Shown one piece after another: positions 45,266 through 54,773 of a DNA stretch of 64,000 bases. The stretch is from positions 4,216,001 to 4,280,000 of the forward strand of contig OZ257155.1 of NCBI GenBank assembly GCA_965279355.1, read 5' to 3'. A program made the position numbers and the translations under genes. Source of the DNA: G965279355 sp965279355. GTDB lineage: Bacteria; Pseudomonadota; Alphaproteobacteria; CACIAM-22H2. The first letter of the stretch is position 1. Each line of letters begins with the position of its first letter. The notes below the pieces were generated by a model that was not told where the DNA came from, ran no database searches, and saw nothing but the letters and a program-made list of their open reading frames with translations.

Positions 45266-45610
45266 GTTCTTCTCCTCTTTCATCGGCCATCGGCTGCAAA
45301 TCTGCGCCGGGCGGGCCGGACCGTTAGCGATTGCCATGCCCTCATGGGTGCCTTCGGTACACTCGAGAAGATAAGCCCTTTTCGCAGTTGCGGTAGTGGT
45401 TATGCTGCGAAGCAGCATTGCAGGAAATGCATGGATTTACACTTTTTAAAACAATGGCTTAGATTTTTTAGATGGCTAATAAAGAGTCATGTATTAACGT
45501 TGATTTGTAATATTATTTCGCCGAAAAGGGAGAATGTTTTACGGTATGTCGCGGTGGTTGCGTCCGCCGCCAGCCGACCCTAGTTTCGAGCCAGCAACCC
45601 GCGAGACCGC
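45266..45610. other. divergent intergenic region with an A+T-rich core
   Basis: About 345 bases between the DUF1127 gene and the aminopeptidase gene. The part from roughly 45400 to 45540 is clearly richer in A+T than anything around it and should hold the divergent promoters. It also has GCTGC-gaa-GCAGC (45401-45413). No gene is supported. No strong -35/-10 pair can be named with confidence. Confidence 0.5.
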
Positions 45611-47659
45611 ATGCCTCAAACTTCCGCTGCCGTCGTCTATCAGGGCGATAAAACGCTCGCCGCACTGCTTCAGGCCGCCGACTCTGCCTACCGGCCCGAC
45701 GATGTCCGGGGTGTCCTGGCGGGCATCCTGGCCGCCCCGGAAGCGGTCGATCTGGAGGGACGCTGGCTCGAGCTGATCGCGCCGAAGGCCGATCCCAGGC
45801 TCAATACCCAGCTGCAGGCCTTGAAGACGAAAATCGCCGGCGATCTGCCCAAGCCCGGTGCATGGGTGTCGTCGCGGATCGACGCGTTTCGGGCCGAACT
45901 GGCGCGCCGCGATCTTGCCGGGTATCTGCTGCCGCGGGGCGACGAACATCAGGGCGAATACGTCGCACCCTATGCCGAGCGGCTGTCCTGGCTGACCGGC
46001 TTTACCGGGTCCGCCGGCCTCGCCATCGTGCTGATCCGCCGTGCGGCGTTGTTCACCGATGGCCGCTACACGCTGCAGGCGCAGGCGCAGCTCGACACCA
46101 AGATTTTCGAGATCCGGCATGTCACCGATCAGCCGCCGGCCGAGTGGATCGGCGCGGCGATCGGGCGTGGCGAACGGATCGGTTACGATCCGCGCCTGCA
46201 CACGCCCGAAGGTCTTGCCCGTCTCCGGAGCGCCATCGAGCGCGCGGGCGGTCAGCTCGTTCCGACCGAAGACAATGCGGTCGACAGTATCTGGGCCGAT
46301 CGCCCGCCGTCGCCGATCTCGCCCGCCATTGCGCACGATCTGAAATATGCCGGGCGGTCGAGTGCCGAGAAGCGTGCGGAGCTTGCGGATCGCCTCGTCA
46401 AGGATGGCCATGCTGCCGCGGTGATCAGCGACCCGGCCTCTGTCGCCTGGCTGCTCAATATCCGGGGCGGCGATGTGCCGCACACGCCGCTAGCGCTGTC
46501 CTTCGCCATTCTCAACGCCGATGCAACGGTCGATCTGTTCATCGATCCGCGCAAGCTGATGCCGGGTGTGGCCGCGCATCTCGGCAATGGCGTGCGCATT
46601 CTGCCGCCCGACCGCTTTGCCGCCGGTCTCGATGCGCTTGGCAAAAAGAAAAACGGATCCGCGCCGCGCGTGCTGACCGATATGGCCACCGGTTCGATCT
46701 GGATCACGGGCCGGCTCGAAGCGGCCGGCGCGGTGGTGGTGCGTGGCACCGATATCTGCGCCCTGCCCAAGGCGAAGAAGAACGCGGTCGAACTTCAGAA
46801 CACCCGAGATGCGCATGTCCGCGACGGTGCAGCCCTGACGCGGTTCCTGGCGTGGCTGGCGAAGGAAGCACCAAAGGGGCAGCTTGGCGAGATCGCCGTG
46901 TCCGACCGCCTGCTCGCGTTTCGCCGCGAGTGCGAGAATTTCCGCGACACGAGCTTCGATACGATTTCCGGGGCCGGTCCGAACGGCGCCATCGTGCATT
47001 ACCGGGCAATGGCGGCGACCGAGCGGCGCCTGGCACCCGATATGCTCTATCTCGTTGACTCAGGCGCGCAGTTTCCCGAGGGCACAACCGATGTCACGCG
47101 TACCGTTGTCATCGGCCGCTCGACGTCGGAACAGAAGGATCGTTTCACCCGCGTGCTGAAGGGCCATATCGCCCTGGCGCAGGCGCAGTTTCCGCGCGGC
47201 ACGTCAGGTTCGCAGCTCGATGCGCTGGCCCGGCAGTCGCTCTGGGATGTCGGCCTCGATTACGATCACGGCACCGGGCATGGGGTCGGCAGTTTTCTGT
47301 CGGTCCATGAAGGCCCGCAGCGGATTTCGAAGATCCCGAGCCCCGTTGCGCTGGAGCCGGGCATGATCGTCTCCAACGAACCCGGCTATTACAAAACCGG
47401 TGAATACGGCATCCGTATCGAGAATCTCGTCGCGGTGCGCGAGGCCGATGCGCCGGGGGCGGAGCGCCCGATGCTCTGTTTCGAAACGCTGACCCTGGCG
47501 CCGATCGATCGCGACCTGATCGAGCCGTCGCTGCTCAGCCCCCGTGAGATCGCCTGGCTCGACGCCTATCACGCGCGCGTCCGCGGCACGCTCGGCCCGC
47601 TGGTCGATAAAGAAACCGCGGCCTGGCTGGAAAAGGTTACTCAGCCGCTTGGCGTCTGA
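45611..47659 (+). CDS. M24B family Xaa-Pro aminopeptidase
   Basis: A 682-residue metallopeptidase that removes an N-terminal residue before proline. It has two creatinase-like N-terminal domains and a C-terminal pita-bread catalytic domain. The metal ligands are visible as Asp in LVDSGAQFPEG and TTDVTRTV, His in GTGHGVGSFLSVHEGP, Glu in IVSNEPGYY and Glu in GIRIENL. It is the long, eukaryotic-like (XPNPEP1-type) form. The first 85 residues before WVSSRIDAFRAELARRD look like an added segment. Start at ATG 45611; no clear ribosome-binding site. Confidence 0.9.
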   Translation: MPQTSAAVVYQGDKTLAALLQAADSAYRPDDVRGVLAGILAAPEAVDLEGRWLELIAPKADPRLNTQLQALKTKIAGDLPKPGAWVSSRIDAFRAELARRDLAGYLLPRGDEHQGEYVAPYAERLSWLTGFTGSAGLAIVLIRRAALFTDGRYTLQAQAQLDTKIFEIRHVTDQPPAEWIGAAIGRGERIGYDPRLHTPEGLARLRSAIERAGGQLVPTEDNAVDSIWADRPPSPISPAIAHDLKYAGRSSAEKRAELADRLVKDGHAAAVISDPASVAWLLNIRGGDVPHTPLALSFAILNADATVDLFIDPRKLMPGVAAHLGNGVRILPPDRFAAGLDALGKKKNGSAPRVLTDMATGSIWITGRLEAAGAVVVRGTDICALPKAKKNAVELQNTRDAHVRDGAALTRFLAWLAKEAPKGQLGEIAVSDRLLAFRRECENFRDTSFDTISGAGPNGAIVHYRAMAATERRLAPDMLYLVDSGAQFPEGTTDVTRTVVIGRSTSEQKDRFTRVLKGHIALAQAQFPRGTSGSQLDALARQSLWDVGLDYDHGTGHGVGSFLSVHEGPQRISKIPSPVALEPGMIVSNEPGYYKTGEYGIRIENLVAVREADAPGAERPMLCFETLTLAPIDRDLIEPSLLSPREIAWLDAYHARVRGTLGPLVDKETAAWLEKVTQPLGV

Positions 47660-48556
47660 TCACTCGTATTTAAGCCACATAACGCCCTGATGGGCGTGCT
47701 GCACATCCAGAAACGAAAGCGAATTGCGGGCGGGCTTGTAGACCTTCAGCGCCCGCGCCACGAACGACGTGGCCGCCGTGTCTAGCGGCGTCAGGTCGAT
47801 TTTGTCGCGACTCAGGAAATCCGGATGGTGAACGACCGCTGCGACCTGCGCCTGATTTAGTACATAACAGCCGGCGTGTGGATTGAGGGCCGGCTCGAAT
47901 TCGGCGCCGATGCCGGCGAAGTCGAGCCGCAGCGTCTCACCCTCGAACGGGGCCTTCGCCAGCGACTGGTAGTCGATATAGATGCGGCGGATGGCCTGAA
48001 TGAGGTCGCGGTCGCCGGTGTTGAGCGATTCCTCATAGCGTTGCGGCTGCAAAAGAAGCCCGCGCCCGCTGGCGTCGAAAGCCGCGTTGAAGCGTTGGAT
48101 CTTCAGGAAGAACAGCGGGTCGCGGATGATGATGTCGTCTTCCAGATAGCAGTAGAAATCATGGGAGGTCGGATTGTCGCGGATCCATTTCGCGCATTCG
48201 AACCCCAGGAAGAGCGGCTCCGCCCGCGTTTCGATGTGGCGGAACAGGCCGGGACCACATTCCAGGTCGCCCACCAGATGCTGCCCGCCCGTCGTAAAGA
48301 CCAGGACGTCGAAATCCATCCGATAGGGATTCTCGCTGGGATAGGCCGCGACATCGGATTTTTCCGAGCCGCCGGTAAATCGCGACGCCGCGGAGTTCAT
48401 CGCGTGATGCGTCTGTCCGAACAGCGCGTGAAGCTGGAAGATCACGCGGTCCAGAGCGGCGCGCCGGATCGCGCGCGTGTTGGCCCGGTGGGAGCCGTGA
48501 ACGGATGGCTGCTCGCCGGCACCGAAGAAATGCGGGATGAGAAAGGCAGTGCGCAC
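47660..48556 (-). CDS. putative glycosyltransferase-like protein
   Basis: A 298-residue protein. DFYCYLEDDIIIRDPLFFLK resembles the acidic metal-binding strand of GT-A glycosyltransferases, and the N-terminus MRTAFLIPHFFG is a plausible first strand. HAGCYVLNQAQV is typical of sugar transferases with DxD-like sites. No signal peptide or membrane segment. It is last in the recN-ligA-small gene operon, three bases after the previous gene, and its stop abuts that of the aminopeptidase gene. Donor and acceptor unknown. Confidence 0.6.
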   Translation of the reverse strand: MRTAFLIPHFFGAGEQPSVHGSHRANTRAIRRAALDRVIFQLHALFGQTHHAMNSAASRFTGGSEKSDVAAYPSENPYRMDFDVLVFTTGGQHLVGDLECGPGLFRHIETRAEPLFLGFECAKWIRDNPTSHDFYCYLEDDIIIRDPLFFLKIQRFNAAFDASGRGLLLQPQRYEESLNTGDRDLIQAIRRIYIDYQSLAKAPFEGETLRLDFAGIGAEFEPALNPHAGCYVLNQAQVAAVVHHPDFLSRDKIDLTPLDTAATSFVARALKVYKPARNSLSFLDVQHAHQGVMWLKYE

Positions 48557-48559
48557 GGA

Positions 48560-48871
48560 TCAGAGCTTTTCGTGGAAAACGAGAATATCGCCGGGTGCTT
48601 CGACGGCGAATTCCGCCATATCGAGGCACATCTCGACGAACCCATCGTCATAGTCGAAGGATGACGCGTCAACCGTGTTCCTGATATCGCGGATATCCTT
48701 GCGCGTCACGGTCAGGACAGTCTCGCCCTCGGCATTTTCCTGTATGGTTCCGTATTGCAGGACCTCGACAACGTCCGAGAGCGCGTAAGCCTCGTTTAGA
48801 TAGGCATGCACCAGCGTTTCGTCGCCGGATGCGGCCTTGGCGTAAACCCCCGCGACGGTATTGTCAGCCAC
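48560..48871 (-). CDS. small acidic protein of unknown function
   Basis: A 103-residue acidic protein (SSFDYDDGFVEMCLDMAEFAVE) with no recognised family. It lies nine bases after ligA and three before the glycosyltransferase-like gene, so it shares their transcript. Confidence 0.62.
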   Translation of the reverse strand: MADNTVAGVYAKAASGDETLVHAYLNEAYALSDVVEVLQYGTIQENAEGETVLTVTRKDIRDIRNTVDASSFDYDDGFVEMCLDMAEFAVEAPGDILVFHEKL

Positions 48872-48880
48872 GGTTTTCCA

Positions 48881-51013
48881 TCACGCGCCGATCAGGCTCA
48901 GCCATTCGTCTTCGTCGACGGTCTTGATGCCGAGTTCCTGGGCTTTGGTCGCCTTGGATCCCGCATCGGCGCCGACGATCACGAGATCGGTTTTCTTGGA
49001 CACGGAACTGGCGACCTTGGCGCCCAGCGATTCCGCGCGGCTCTTGGCTTCGTCGCGGGTCATCTTGAACAGTGTGCCGGTGAACACGACCGTCTTGCCG
49101 GAAACAGGCGATGATTTCGACGGCGCTTCCGGGGCCTGCAGGGTCAGTTCCTTGGCTAGATCATTCAGTATCTGGTTGTTATGGGCTTCCGCGAAGAAGC
49201 CGACGATGTCGTCGGCCATGGTCATGCCGATGCCCTGGATGTTGCAGAGATCGGCATAGGCTTCGCCGATCACCTCAGGCTTCTTGCGCTCGTCCGGGTG
49301 TCTAGCGCGTTCCTTGACCGCGTCCTTCATCTGGTCGCGCCACTGATCCAGGGTCTGATAGTGACGCGCGATCCAACCGGCGGTCGTGTGGCCGACCTGT
49401 GGAATACCCAGCGCGTAGACGAAACGCGCGAATGCGATTGTGCGGCGGCGTTCGATGGCCTTGAGCAGGTTGTCGACCGAGAGGTCGCCCCAGCCTTCGC
49501 GCTCAGCAAGCTTGTTGCGGTGCTTGCCGAGCCTGAAGATATCGACCGGCGAGCGGATCAGCTCTTCCGTCCAGAGTTCCTCGACGCGCTTCTCGCCCAT
49601 GCCCTCGATGTCGAAGGCATCGCGCGAGCAGAAATGCACAAGGCGCTGCACTGCCTGGGTCGGGCAGACCAGCCCGCCGGTGCACCGCCATGCCGCCTCG
49701 CCGGATTCCCGGACTGCCAGCGATCCGCAGTCTGGACACTCGTTTTTCATTTTGAAGTGTTCTTTACCGCGTGGCTTATCGGTTACTGGGCCGACTATCT
49801 GCGGTATTACGTCACCAGCGCGCTGCACAATCACCGTGTCTCTTGGGCGGATGTCTTTATCCTTGATGTAGTCCTCATTGTGTAGGGTCGCCAAACTAAC
49901 AGTTACGCCGCCGACGAAGACCGGTTCGAGGACCGCATATGGTGTAAGCACTCCTGTCCTGCCCACTGAAACTTTGATGTCCTTGAGCAGGGTCTGCGCC
50001 TGCTCGGCGGCGTATTTGTGTGCGATGGCCCAGCGCGGCGCGCGGCTGACGAAGCCGAGCCGTTCCTGCCAGTCGATACGATTGACCTTGTAGACGACCC
50101 CGTCGATGTCGTAGCCGAGTTTGGCGCGCTTCTCGCCGAGTTTTGCGTGATAGGCGAGCAGTTCCTCGACACCGTTGCAGACTTCGATTTCCGGATTGAC
50201 GCGAAAGCCCCAGCCGCGAAGCTTGCCGATGAATTCGTTCTGCGTCTTTGCCGGCGGCGCGGAGGATTCACCCCAGGCATAAGCAAAACAATGCAGGCGG
50301 CGCTTGGCCGTGATGCGGGAATCAAGCTGGCGCAGGGCGCCTGCCGCGGCGTTGCGCGGATTGGCGAACAGGGATTCACCCTCCGCTTCGCGACCCTTGT
50401 TGAGCGTGGCGAACGCATCATGCGTCATATAGACCTCGCCGCGCACGTCAATGACGTCGGGGAACTTTCCCTTCAACAGCTGGGGCACGTCTTCGACGGT
50501 GCGGAGATTGGCGGTGACGTCCTCACCCTCGAACCCGTCGCCGCGCGTTGCGCCGCGCACGAACCTTCCGTTTTCGTAGCGCAAGGTAATGGACAGGCCG
50601 TCGATCTTCGGCTCGGCGTTGAATTCGACCTCCTGGTCGTCCTTCAACGCCAGGAATTTGCGGATCCGGTTCGTGAACTCGGTGACGTCGGATTCGTCGA
50701 AGGCATTGCCGAGCGACAGCATCGGCACGCTATGCGTAACCTTGTTGAAGCGTTCCGCGGGTGCGATGCCGACGCGGTCGGTTGGGCTGTCCTTGCGCTT
50801 GAGGTCGGGAAAGCGCTTCTCGATCGCTTCGTTGCGTTGGCGCAGGGCATCATATACGGCGTCGGTGATCTCGTGCCGGTCTTCGGTATAGTAAATCCTG
50901 TCGTGGCGCGCGATTTCGGCCGCCAGAAACTTGAGCTCGAACTTCGCCTGAGCCGGGGTCAGTTCTTCGACCGGCGTTTCGGTATCGCTTTTGGCGGCTG
51001 CCTTCTTCGTCAC
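48881..51013 (-). CDS. ligA: NAD+-dependent DNA ligase LigA
   Basis: A 710-residue ligase that seals nicks during replication and repair. The Ia domain is followed by the adenylation domain with the active-site lysine Lys136 in EPKIDGLS. The OB fold, the zinc site (CPDCGS and CTGGLVCPTQ), helix-hairpin-helix repeats (LGIPQVGHTTAGWIA, CNIQGIGMTMADDIV) and a C-terminal BRCT domain (GKTVVFTGTLFKMTRDEAK) complete it. ATGA overlap with the recN gene upstream. Length is normal. Confidence 0.97.
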   Translation of the reverse strand: MTKKAAAKSDTETPVEELTPAQAKFELKFLAAEIARHDRIYYTEDRHEITDAVYDALRQRNEAIEKRFPDLKRKDSPTDRVGIAPAERFNKVTHSVPMLSLGNAFDESDVTEFTNRIRKFLALKDDQEVEFNAEPKIDGLSITLRYENGRFVRGATRGDGFEGEDVTANLRTVEDVPQLLKGKFPDVIDVRGEVYMTHDAFATLNKGREAEGESLFANPRNAAAGALRQLDSRITAKRRLHCFAYAWGESSAPPAKTQNEFIGKLRGWGFRVNPEIEVCNGVEELLAYHAKLGEKRAKLGYDIDGVVYKVNRIDWQERLGFVSRAPRWAIAHKYAAEQAQTLLKDIKVSVGRTGVLTPYAVLEPVFVGGVTVSLATLHNEDYIKDKDIRPRDTVIVQRAGDVIPQIVGPVTDKPRGKEHFKMKNECPDCGSLAVRESGEAAWRCTGGLVCPTQAVQRLVHFCSRDAFDIEGMGEKRVEELWTEELIRSPVDIFRLGKHRNKLAEREGWGDLSVDNLLKAIERRRTIAFARFVYALGIPQVGHTTAGWIARHYQTLDQWRDQMKDAVKERARHPDERKKPEVIGEAYADLCNIQGIGMTMADDIVGFFAEAHNNQILNDLAKELTLQAPEAPSKSSPVSGKTVVFTGTLFKMTRDEAKSRAESLGAKVASSVSKKTDLVIVGADAGSKATKAQELGIKTVDEDEWLSLIGA

Positions 51014-52710
51014 GCGCTGGCTCCCGCCAGCAGGCTGTCGGCCGCCGCGCGCGCCGCATCGGTGACCGACGCGCCGGACAGCATACGTGCGATCTCTTCC
51101 CGCCGTGCGGCATCGTCGAGCGCCGCGACATCGGTGCGGACGTTCTTGCCCGCGCTCTTCTTCAGAACGCGCCAGTGATGCCGCGCGCGGGCGGCGACCT
51201 GGGGGCTATGGGTCACGACAAGGATCTGGGCTTTCTCCGCTAGCCCCGCAAGGCGTTCCCCGACGGCCGCTGCGACCGCGCCGCCGATACCGCTGTCCAC
51301 CTCGTCAAAGATCAACGTCGGCACGGATGCGCGCTTGCCGCCGGCGCGGCCGGACGGGGCGAGCAGGGCGACTTTAAGGGCGAGCATGAAGCGCGCGAGT
51401 TCGCCGCCGGATGCGATCTTGTTGATCGGCCCCAGATCGGTACCGGGGTTGGTCGATACCTCGAATGTGACGCGGTCCATCCCGGCGGCCGACCAGTCGG
51501 CTTCGGCCAGGGTCTCTATGCGGGTCCTGAATTTCGCCTTGTCGAGTTTGAGCGGCGGCAGTTCCTTGGCGATAGCGCGGTCGAGCCGCTGTGCCGCGCT
51601 CCTCCGCGCCTCTGACAGCGCCGCCGCGGCCTGCCGGTAGGTGTCGCGCGCCTGTGCCGTGGCTGCCGCGAGGCGCTTGAGACCGTCCTCACCGCTGTCG
51701 AGCGCGTTCAGCCGCGCCTGAAAGTCGGCGCGAAGATCGGCCAGGCCATCGACCTCGACGCGATGCTTGCGCGCCAGGGCGCGCAGGGTAAAGAGCCGTT
51801 CGTCGGCGGCTTCGAGGCCGCTGGAATCGAGATCGAGCGCATTGAGCAGTGCGTCGACTTCGGCCGCGGCATCCGCGGCTTCGATCGCCGCCCGGTCGAG
51901 TGCCGCGATCGCACGGTCGAGCTTTCCCATGGCCTGCGGTGCAACACGTCGCAGGATGCGCTCGGCGCTGCGGAGGGCGCCTTCGCTGCCTTTGCCCTCC
52001 GCAAGGTCGGCTTGCGCGGCGTTAATCGCCTCAACAAGCTTCTCGCGGGAGGCAAGCATTGCGCGGCGTTGCGCGAGTTCGCTTTCCTCGCCGGGCTTGG
52101 GATCGAGCGTGTCGAGTTCATCGACGGCATGCCGCAGGAACTGCTCGTCGGCGGCGGCCTTGGCGGCGGCGTCGCGCGCCGCGGCTTCCGCCGCCGCCGC
52201 CGCGCGCCAGGCGCCATGCAGGACGGCGAGCCGCGCGGCATCGGGCAGGAGCTGTCCGTAGGTATCGAGGGCGACGCGGTGCGTGCCGGGATCGAGCAGG
52301 CCGTGCGTGTCGAACTGGCCGTGGATCTCGACCAGCGGCAGGGCCAGATCGCGCAAGGTGCCGACGGGCACCGGCTGGTCGTTGACGAACGCGCGGCTGC
52401 GTCCATCGGCGCTGACCACGCGCCGCAGGATCAGCGGGTCGTCCGCCTCGAGTTCGAGGCCGCGCTCAGTCAGGATGGCACGGATCGGGTGCGCGGCATC
52501 GACGGCGAAGGTTGCCGCAACGGAGGCCTGCGCGGCGCCCTTGGCGACCAGCCCGGCATCGGCGCGCGCACCGAGGGCGAGGCCCAGCGCATCGAGAAGA
52601 ATGGATTTGCCGGCGCCGGTCTCACCCGTCAAGGCGGACAGGCCGGCCTCGAACGACAGGTCGAGCCGGTCGATCAGGACGACATCGCGGATCGCCAGGG
52701 CGTGCAGCAT
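51010..52710 (-). CDS. recN: DNA repair protein RecN
   Basis: A 566-residue SMC-like ATPase in double-strand-break repair. Walker A is LTGETGAGKSILLDALG, followed by long coiled-coil arms (about 150-370), signature SGGELARFMLALKVAL and Walker B LIFDEVDSGIGGAVA with the H-loop LVVTHSPQVAARA. It overlaps ligA by four bases, a common alphaproteobacterial pairing. Confidence 0.96.
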   Translation of the reverse strand: MLHALAIRDVVLIDRLDLSFEAGLSALTGETGAGKSILLDALGLALGARADAGLVAKGAAQASVAATFAVDAAHPIRAILTERGLELEADDPLILRRVVSADGRSRAFVNDQPVPVGTLRDLALPLVEIHGQFDTHGLLDPGTHRVALDTYGQLLPDAARLAVLHGAWRAAAAAEAAARDAAAKAAADEQFLRHAVDELDTLDPKPGEESELAQRRAMLASREKLVEAINAAQADLAEGKGSEGALRSAERILRRVAPQAMGKLDRAIAALDRAAIEAADAAAEVDALLNALDLDSSGLEAADERLFTLRALARKHRVEVDGLADLRADFQARLNALDSGEDGLKRLAAATAQARDTYRQAAAALSEARRSAAQRLDRAIAKELPPLKLDKAKFRTRIETLAEADWSAAGMDRVTFEVSTNPGTDLGPINKIASGGELARFMLALKVALLAPSGRAGGKRASVPTLIFDEVDSGIGGAVAAAVGERLAGLAEKAQILVVTHSPQVAARARHHWRVLKKSAGKNVRTDVAALDDAARREEIARMLSGASVTDAARAAADSLLAGASA

Positions 52711-52811
52711 ACGAAAAGGGTTCTCGAACCCACCGGAGTCGGGACAGGGAGGCTAGCTTGGCAAAACCAGCGCCCGGCGGGAAGCGGCGGCGATCGGGAA
52801 GCCCGCGGGGG

Positions 52812-53645
52812 TCAGAACGGGTTGATCTGGGTCCAGGCGCGCCGGAGCATGCCGGGCTGCTGCTGGCTTCCCGGCAGCTTGCCGGTTTCGACGAGAGCGT
52901 ATGAATCCTCGTACCAGTCGCTGCCCGGATAGTTGTAGCCAAGCACGGCGGCTGTGCGCGTTGCCTCTTCCTTCAGCCCCAGCGCCAGATAGCACTCGAT
53001 CATCCGGTGCAGGGCTTCAGGCACATGGCTGGTGGTCTGATACTTCTCGACCACCAGCTTGAAGCGGTTGATGGCACCGAGATACTGGGCGCGGGTCAGA
53101 TAGAACCGGCCGACTTCCATTTCCTTGCCGGCGAGATGGTCGTGCGTCAGGTCGATCTTGAGGCGGGCATCGCGGGCATAGGTGGAATCCGGGAAGCGCG
53201 TCACGACCTCGTCGAGCGTCCGCAGCGACAGCTCCGTGATCTTGGCGTCGCGCTGCACGTCGGTGATCTGCTCGTAATAGCTCAGCGCCTTCAAGTAGTA
53301 AGCGTAGGCGATGTCGCGGTTCGACGGGTTGAGCTGGATGAAGCGGTCGAGCGCGACCACGGCATCGTCATACCGGTTGGCCTGATAATAGGCGTAGGCC
53401 GACATCAGCTGCGCCTTGGTCGCCCAGACCGAATAGGGATGCTGGCGTTCGACTTCGTCGAATTCCTTGGCGGCCGGTAGATAACGTTGCTCCTGGAGCA
53501 TATTCACGGCGCCGTTGTAGATATCCTCGACCGGCCGCTCGACGTACTCCTCGTCCTTCTTGGCGCAGGCAGTCAGCGTCGCGGCGACGAGAAGCGCGGC
53601 GAGGATAATGCGCGCTGGGCGGAAAAGGGCTGGGGCTCGGTGCAT
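52812..53645 (-). CDS. bamD: BamD outer-membrane assembly lipoprotein
   Basis: A 277-residue lipoprotein with lipobox LTAC, Cys27. Five TPR-like repeats follow (YNGAVNMLQEQRYLPAAKEF, VVALDRFIQLNPSNRDIAYA, AINRFKLVVEKYQTTSHVPE). It is the essential partner of BamA in folding barrel proteins into the outer membrane. The position between lpxC and recN is standard for alphaproteobacteria. Confidence 0.95.
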   Translation of the reverse strand: MHRAPALFRPARIILAALLVAATLTACAKKDEEYVERPVEDIYNGAVNMLQEQRYLPAAKEFDEVERQHPYSVWATKAQLMSAYAYYQANRYDDAVVALDRFIQLNPSNRDIAYAYYLKALSYYEQITDVQRDAKITELSLRTLDEVVTRFPDSTYARDARLKIDLTHDHLAGKEMEVGRFYLTRAQYLGAINRFKLVVEKYQTTSHVPEALHRMIECYLALGLKEEATRTAAVLGYNYPGSDWYEDSYALVETGKLPGSQQQPGMLRRAWTQINPF

Positions 53646-53707
53646 AGGGCCCGACTATACCGGAAGATTCGCGGGGTTTTCCAGACGGGAACGTCCGCCC
53701 GGCGGGA

Positions 53708-54661
53708 TCAGTCGGCGGCGCCGAGACCGATATAGGAAGCCGCCCGGACCGGTTCCGGCTTGGCGACAAAACGGCTGGTTTCGACCATATCGACATACCG
53801 GAACGCGCCGGTATCGGCGAACAGGGTGTGCAGCAGGCGGTTGTTGTGGCGGTGGCCGGTCCGGCTGCCGGTGACATGACCCAGCAGCGGCGCGCCGGCG
53901 AGGTACAGATCGCCCACGCAATCCAGCATCTTGTGACGCACGAACTCGTCGTCGAAGCGCAGGCCATCGTCGTTGAGAATGCGGTCGCCGCTGATGATGA
54001 CCGCGTTCTCCAGCGAGCCGCCCCGGGCGAGCCCGGCGGCCTGCAGGCGGCCGATATCCTGGATGAAGCCGAAGGTCCGGGCCCGCGCCAGGTCGGATTT
54101 GAAGGCGCCCGGCTCAATGGTGAGCTGGCAGGCCTGCTGCGCAACCGCGTTGTCGCCGAAGTCGATCTCGAAATCGAGCGAGAAGCTGCGCGCCGGCGCG
54201 ATGCTCAGATGGCAATTTTCCTCGACCACGCGGACTTCGCGCAGCACTTCGATGCCGCGGCGGCTGGCCGCCTGGTCGACGATGCCGGCGCATTCGATCA
54301 GGAAAACAAAGGGAGCGGAGCTGCCATCCATCGCCGGCACTTCCGCGCCGTTGATCTGGATGAGCACGTTGTCGATCTCGCAGCCGTAGAGCGCGGCCAT
54401 CAGGTGTTCGATGGTGCCGACGCGCATGCCGTGCCGGTTGCCGAGCACGGTGCACATCTGGGTGTCGACGACATGCTGCCAGGTGGCGGGGATCAGCGCG
54501 GCGTCGCCAGGGACGTCCGTGCGCTCAAAGATAATGCCGTGGCCCGGAGGAGCCGGCTGGAGCGTCACCGAGATCTGCGCGCCTGAGTGCAGGCCGACGC
54601 CCGAGCAGCTGATCGCTGTCTTCAAGGTCTTCTGGCAGATGGAAGAGCGGAAACGCGACAT
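53708..54661 (-). CDS. lpxC: UDP-3-O-acyl-N-acetylglucosamine deacetylase LpxC
   Basis: A 317-residue zinc deacetylase, the committed step of lipid A synthesis. CSGVGLHSGAQ starts the fold; the zinc ligands are His in TIEHLMAALYG and His and Asp in HKMLDCVGDLYL; HVTGSRTGHRHNN carries the active-site His. I start at ATG 54661; a GTG at 54679 in frame lies in the tail of the ftsZ terminator. This also shows the organism makes lipopolysaccharide. Confidence 0.95.
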   Translation of the reverse strand: MSRFRSSICQKTLKTAISCSGVGLHSGAQISVTLQPAPPGHGIIFERTDVPGDAALIPATWQHVVDTQMCTVLGNRHGMRVGTIEHLMAALYGCEIDNVLIQINGAEVPAMDGSSAPFVFLIECAGIVDQAASRRGIEVLREVRVVEENCHLSIAPARSFSLDFEIDFGDNAVAQQACQLTIEPGAFKSDLARARTFGFIQDIGRLQAAGLARGGSLENAVIISGDRILNDDGLRFDDEFVRHKMLDCVGDLYLAGAPLLGHVTGSRTGHRHNNRLLHTLFADTGAFRYVDMVETSRFVAKPEPVRAASYIGLGAAD

Positions 54662-54680
54662 TGTGGTCCGATACTGCACT

Positions 54681-54728
54681 GCAAAGAGAAAGGCTTCAGA
54701 AGGGAGATACTCCCTCCCTCCTGAAGCC
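54681..54728 (-). terminator. hairpin terminator between ftsZ and lpxC
   Basis: GGCTTCAG pairs with CTGAAGCC, and GGGAG with CTCCC inside. On the minus strand TTTCTCTTT follows. It lies 45 bases after the ftsZ stop and 20 before the lpxC ATG, so lpxC probably has its own promoter or depends on read-through. Confidence 0.75.
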
Positions 54729-54773
54729 CAAAGTCACTCTTTGTTACGCTTTATTACACTCTAACCTGTTGAT

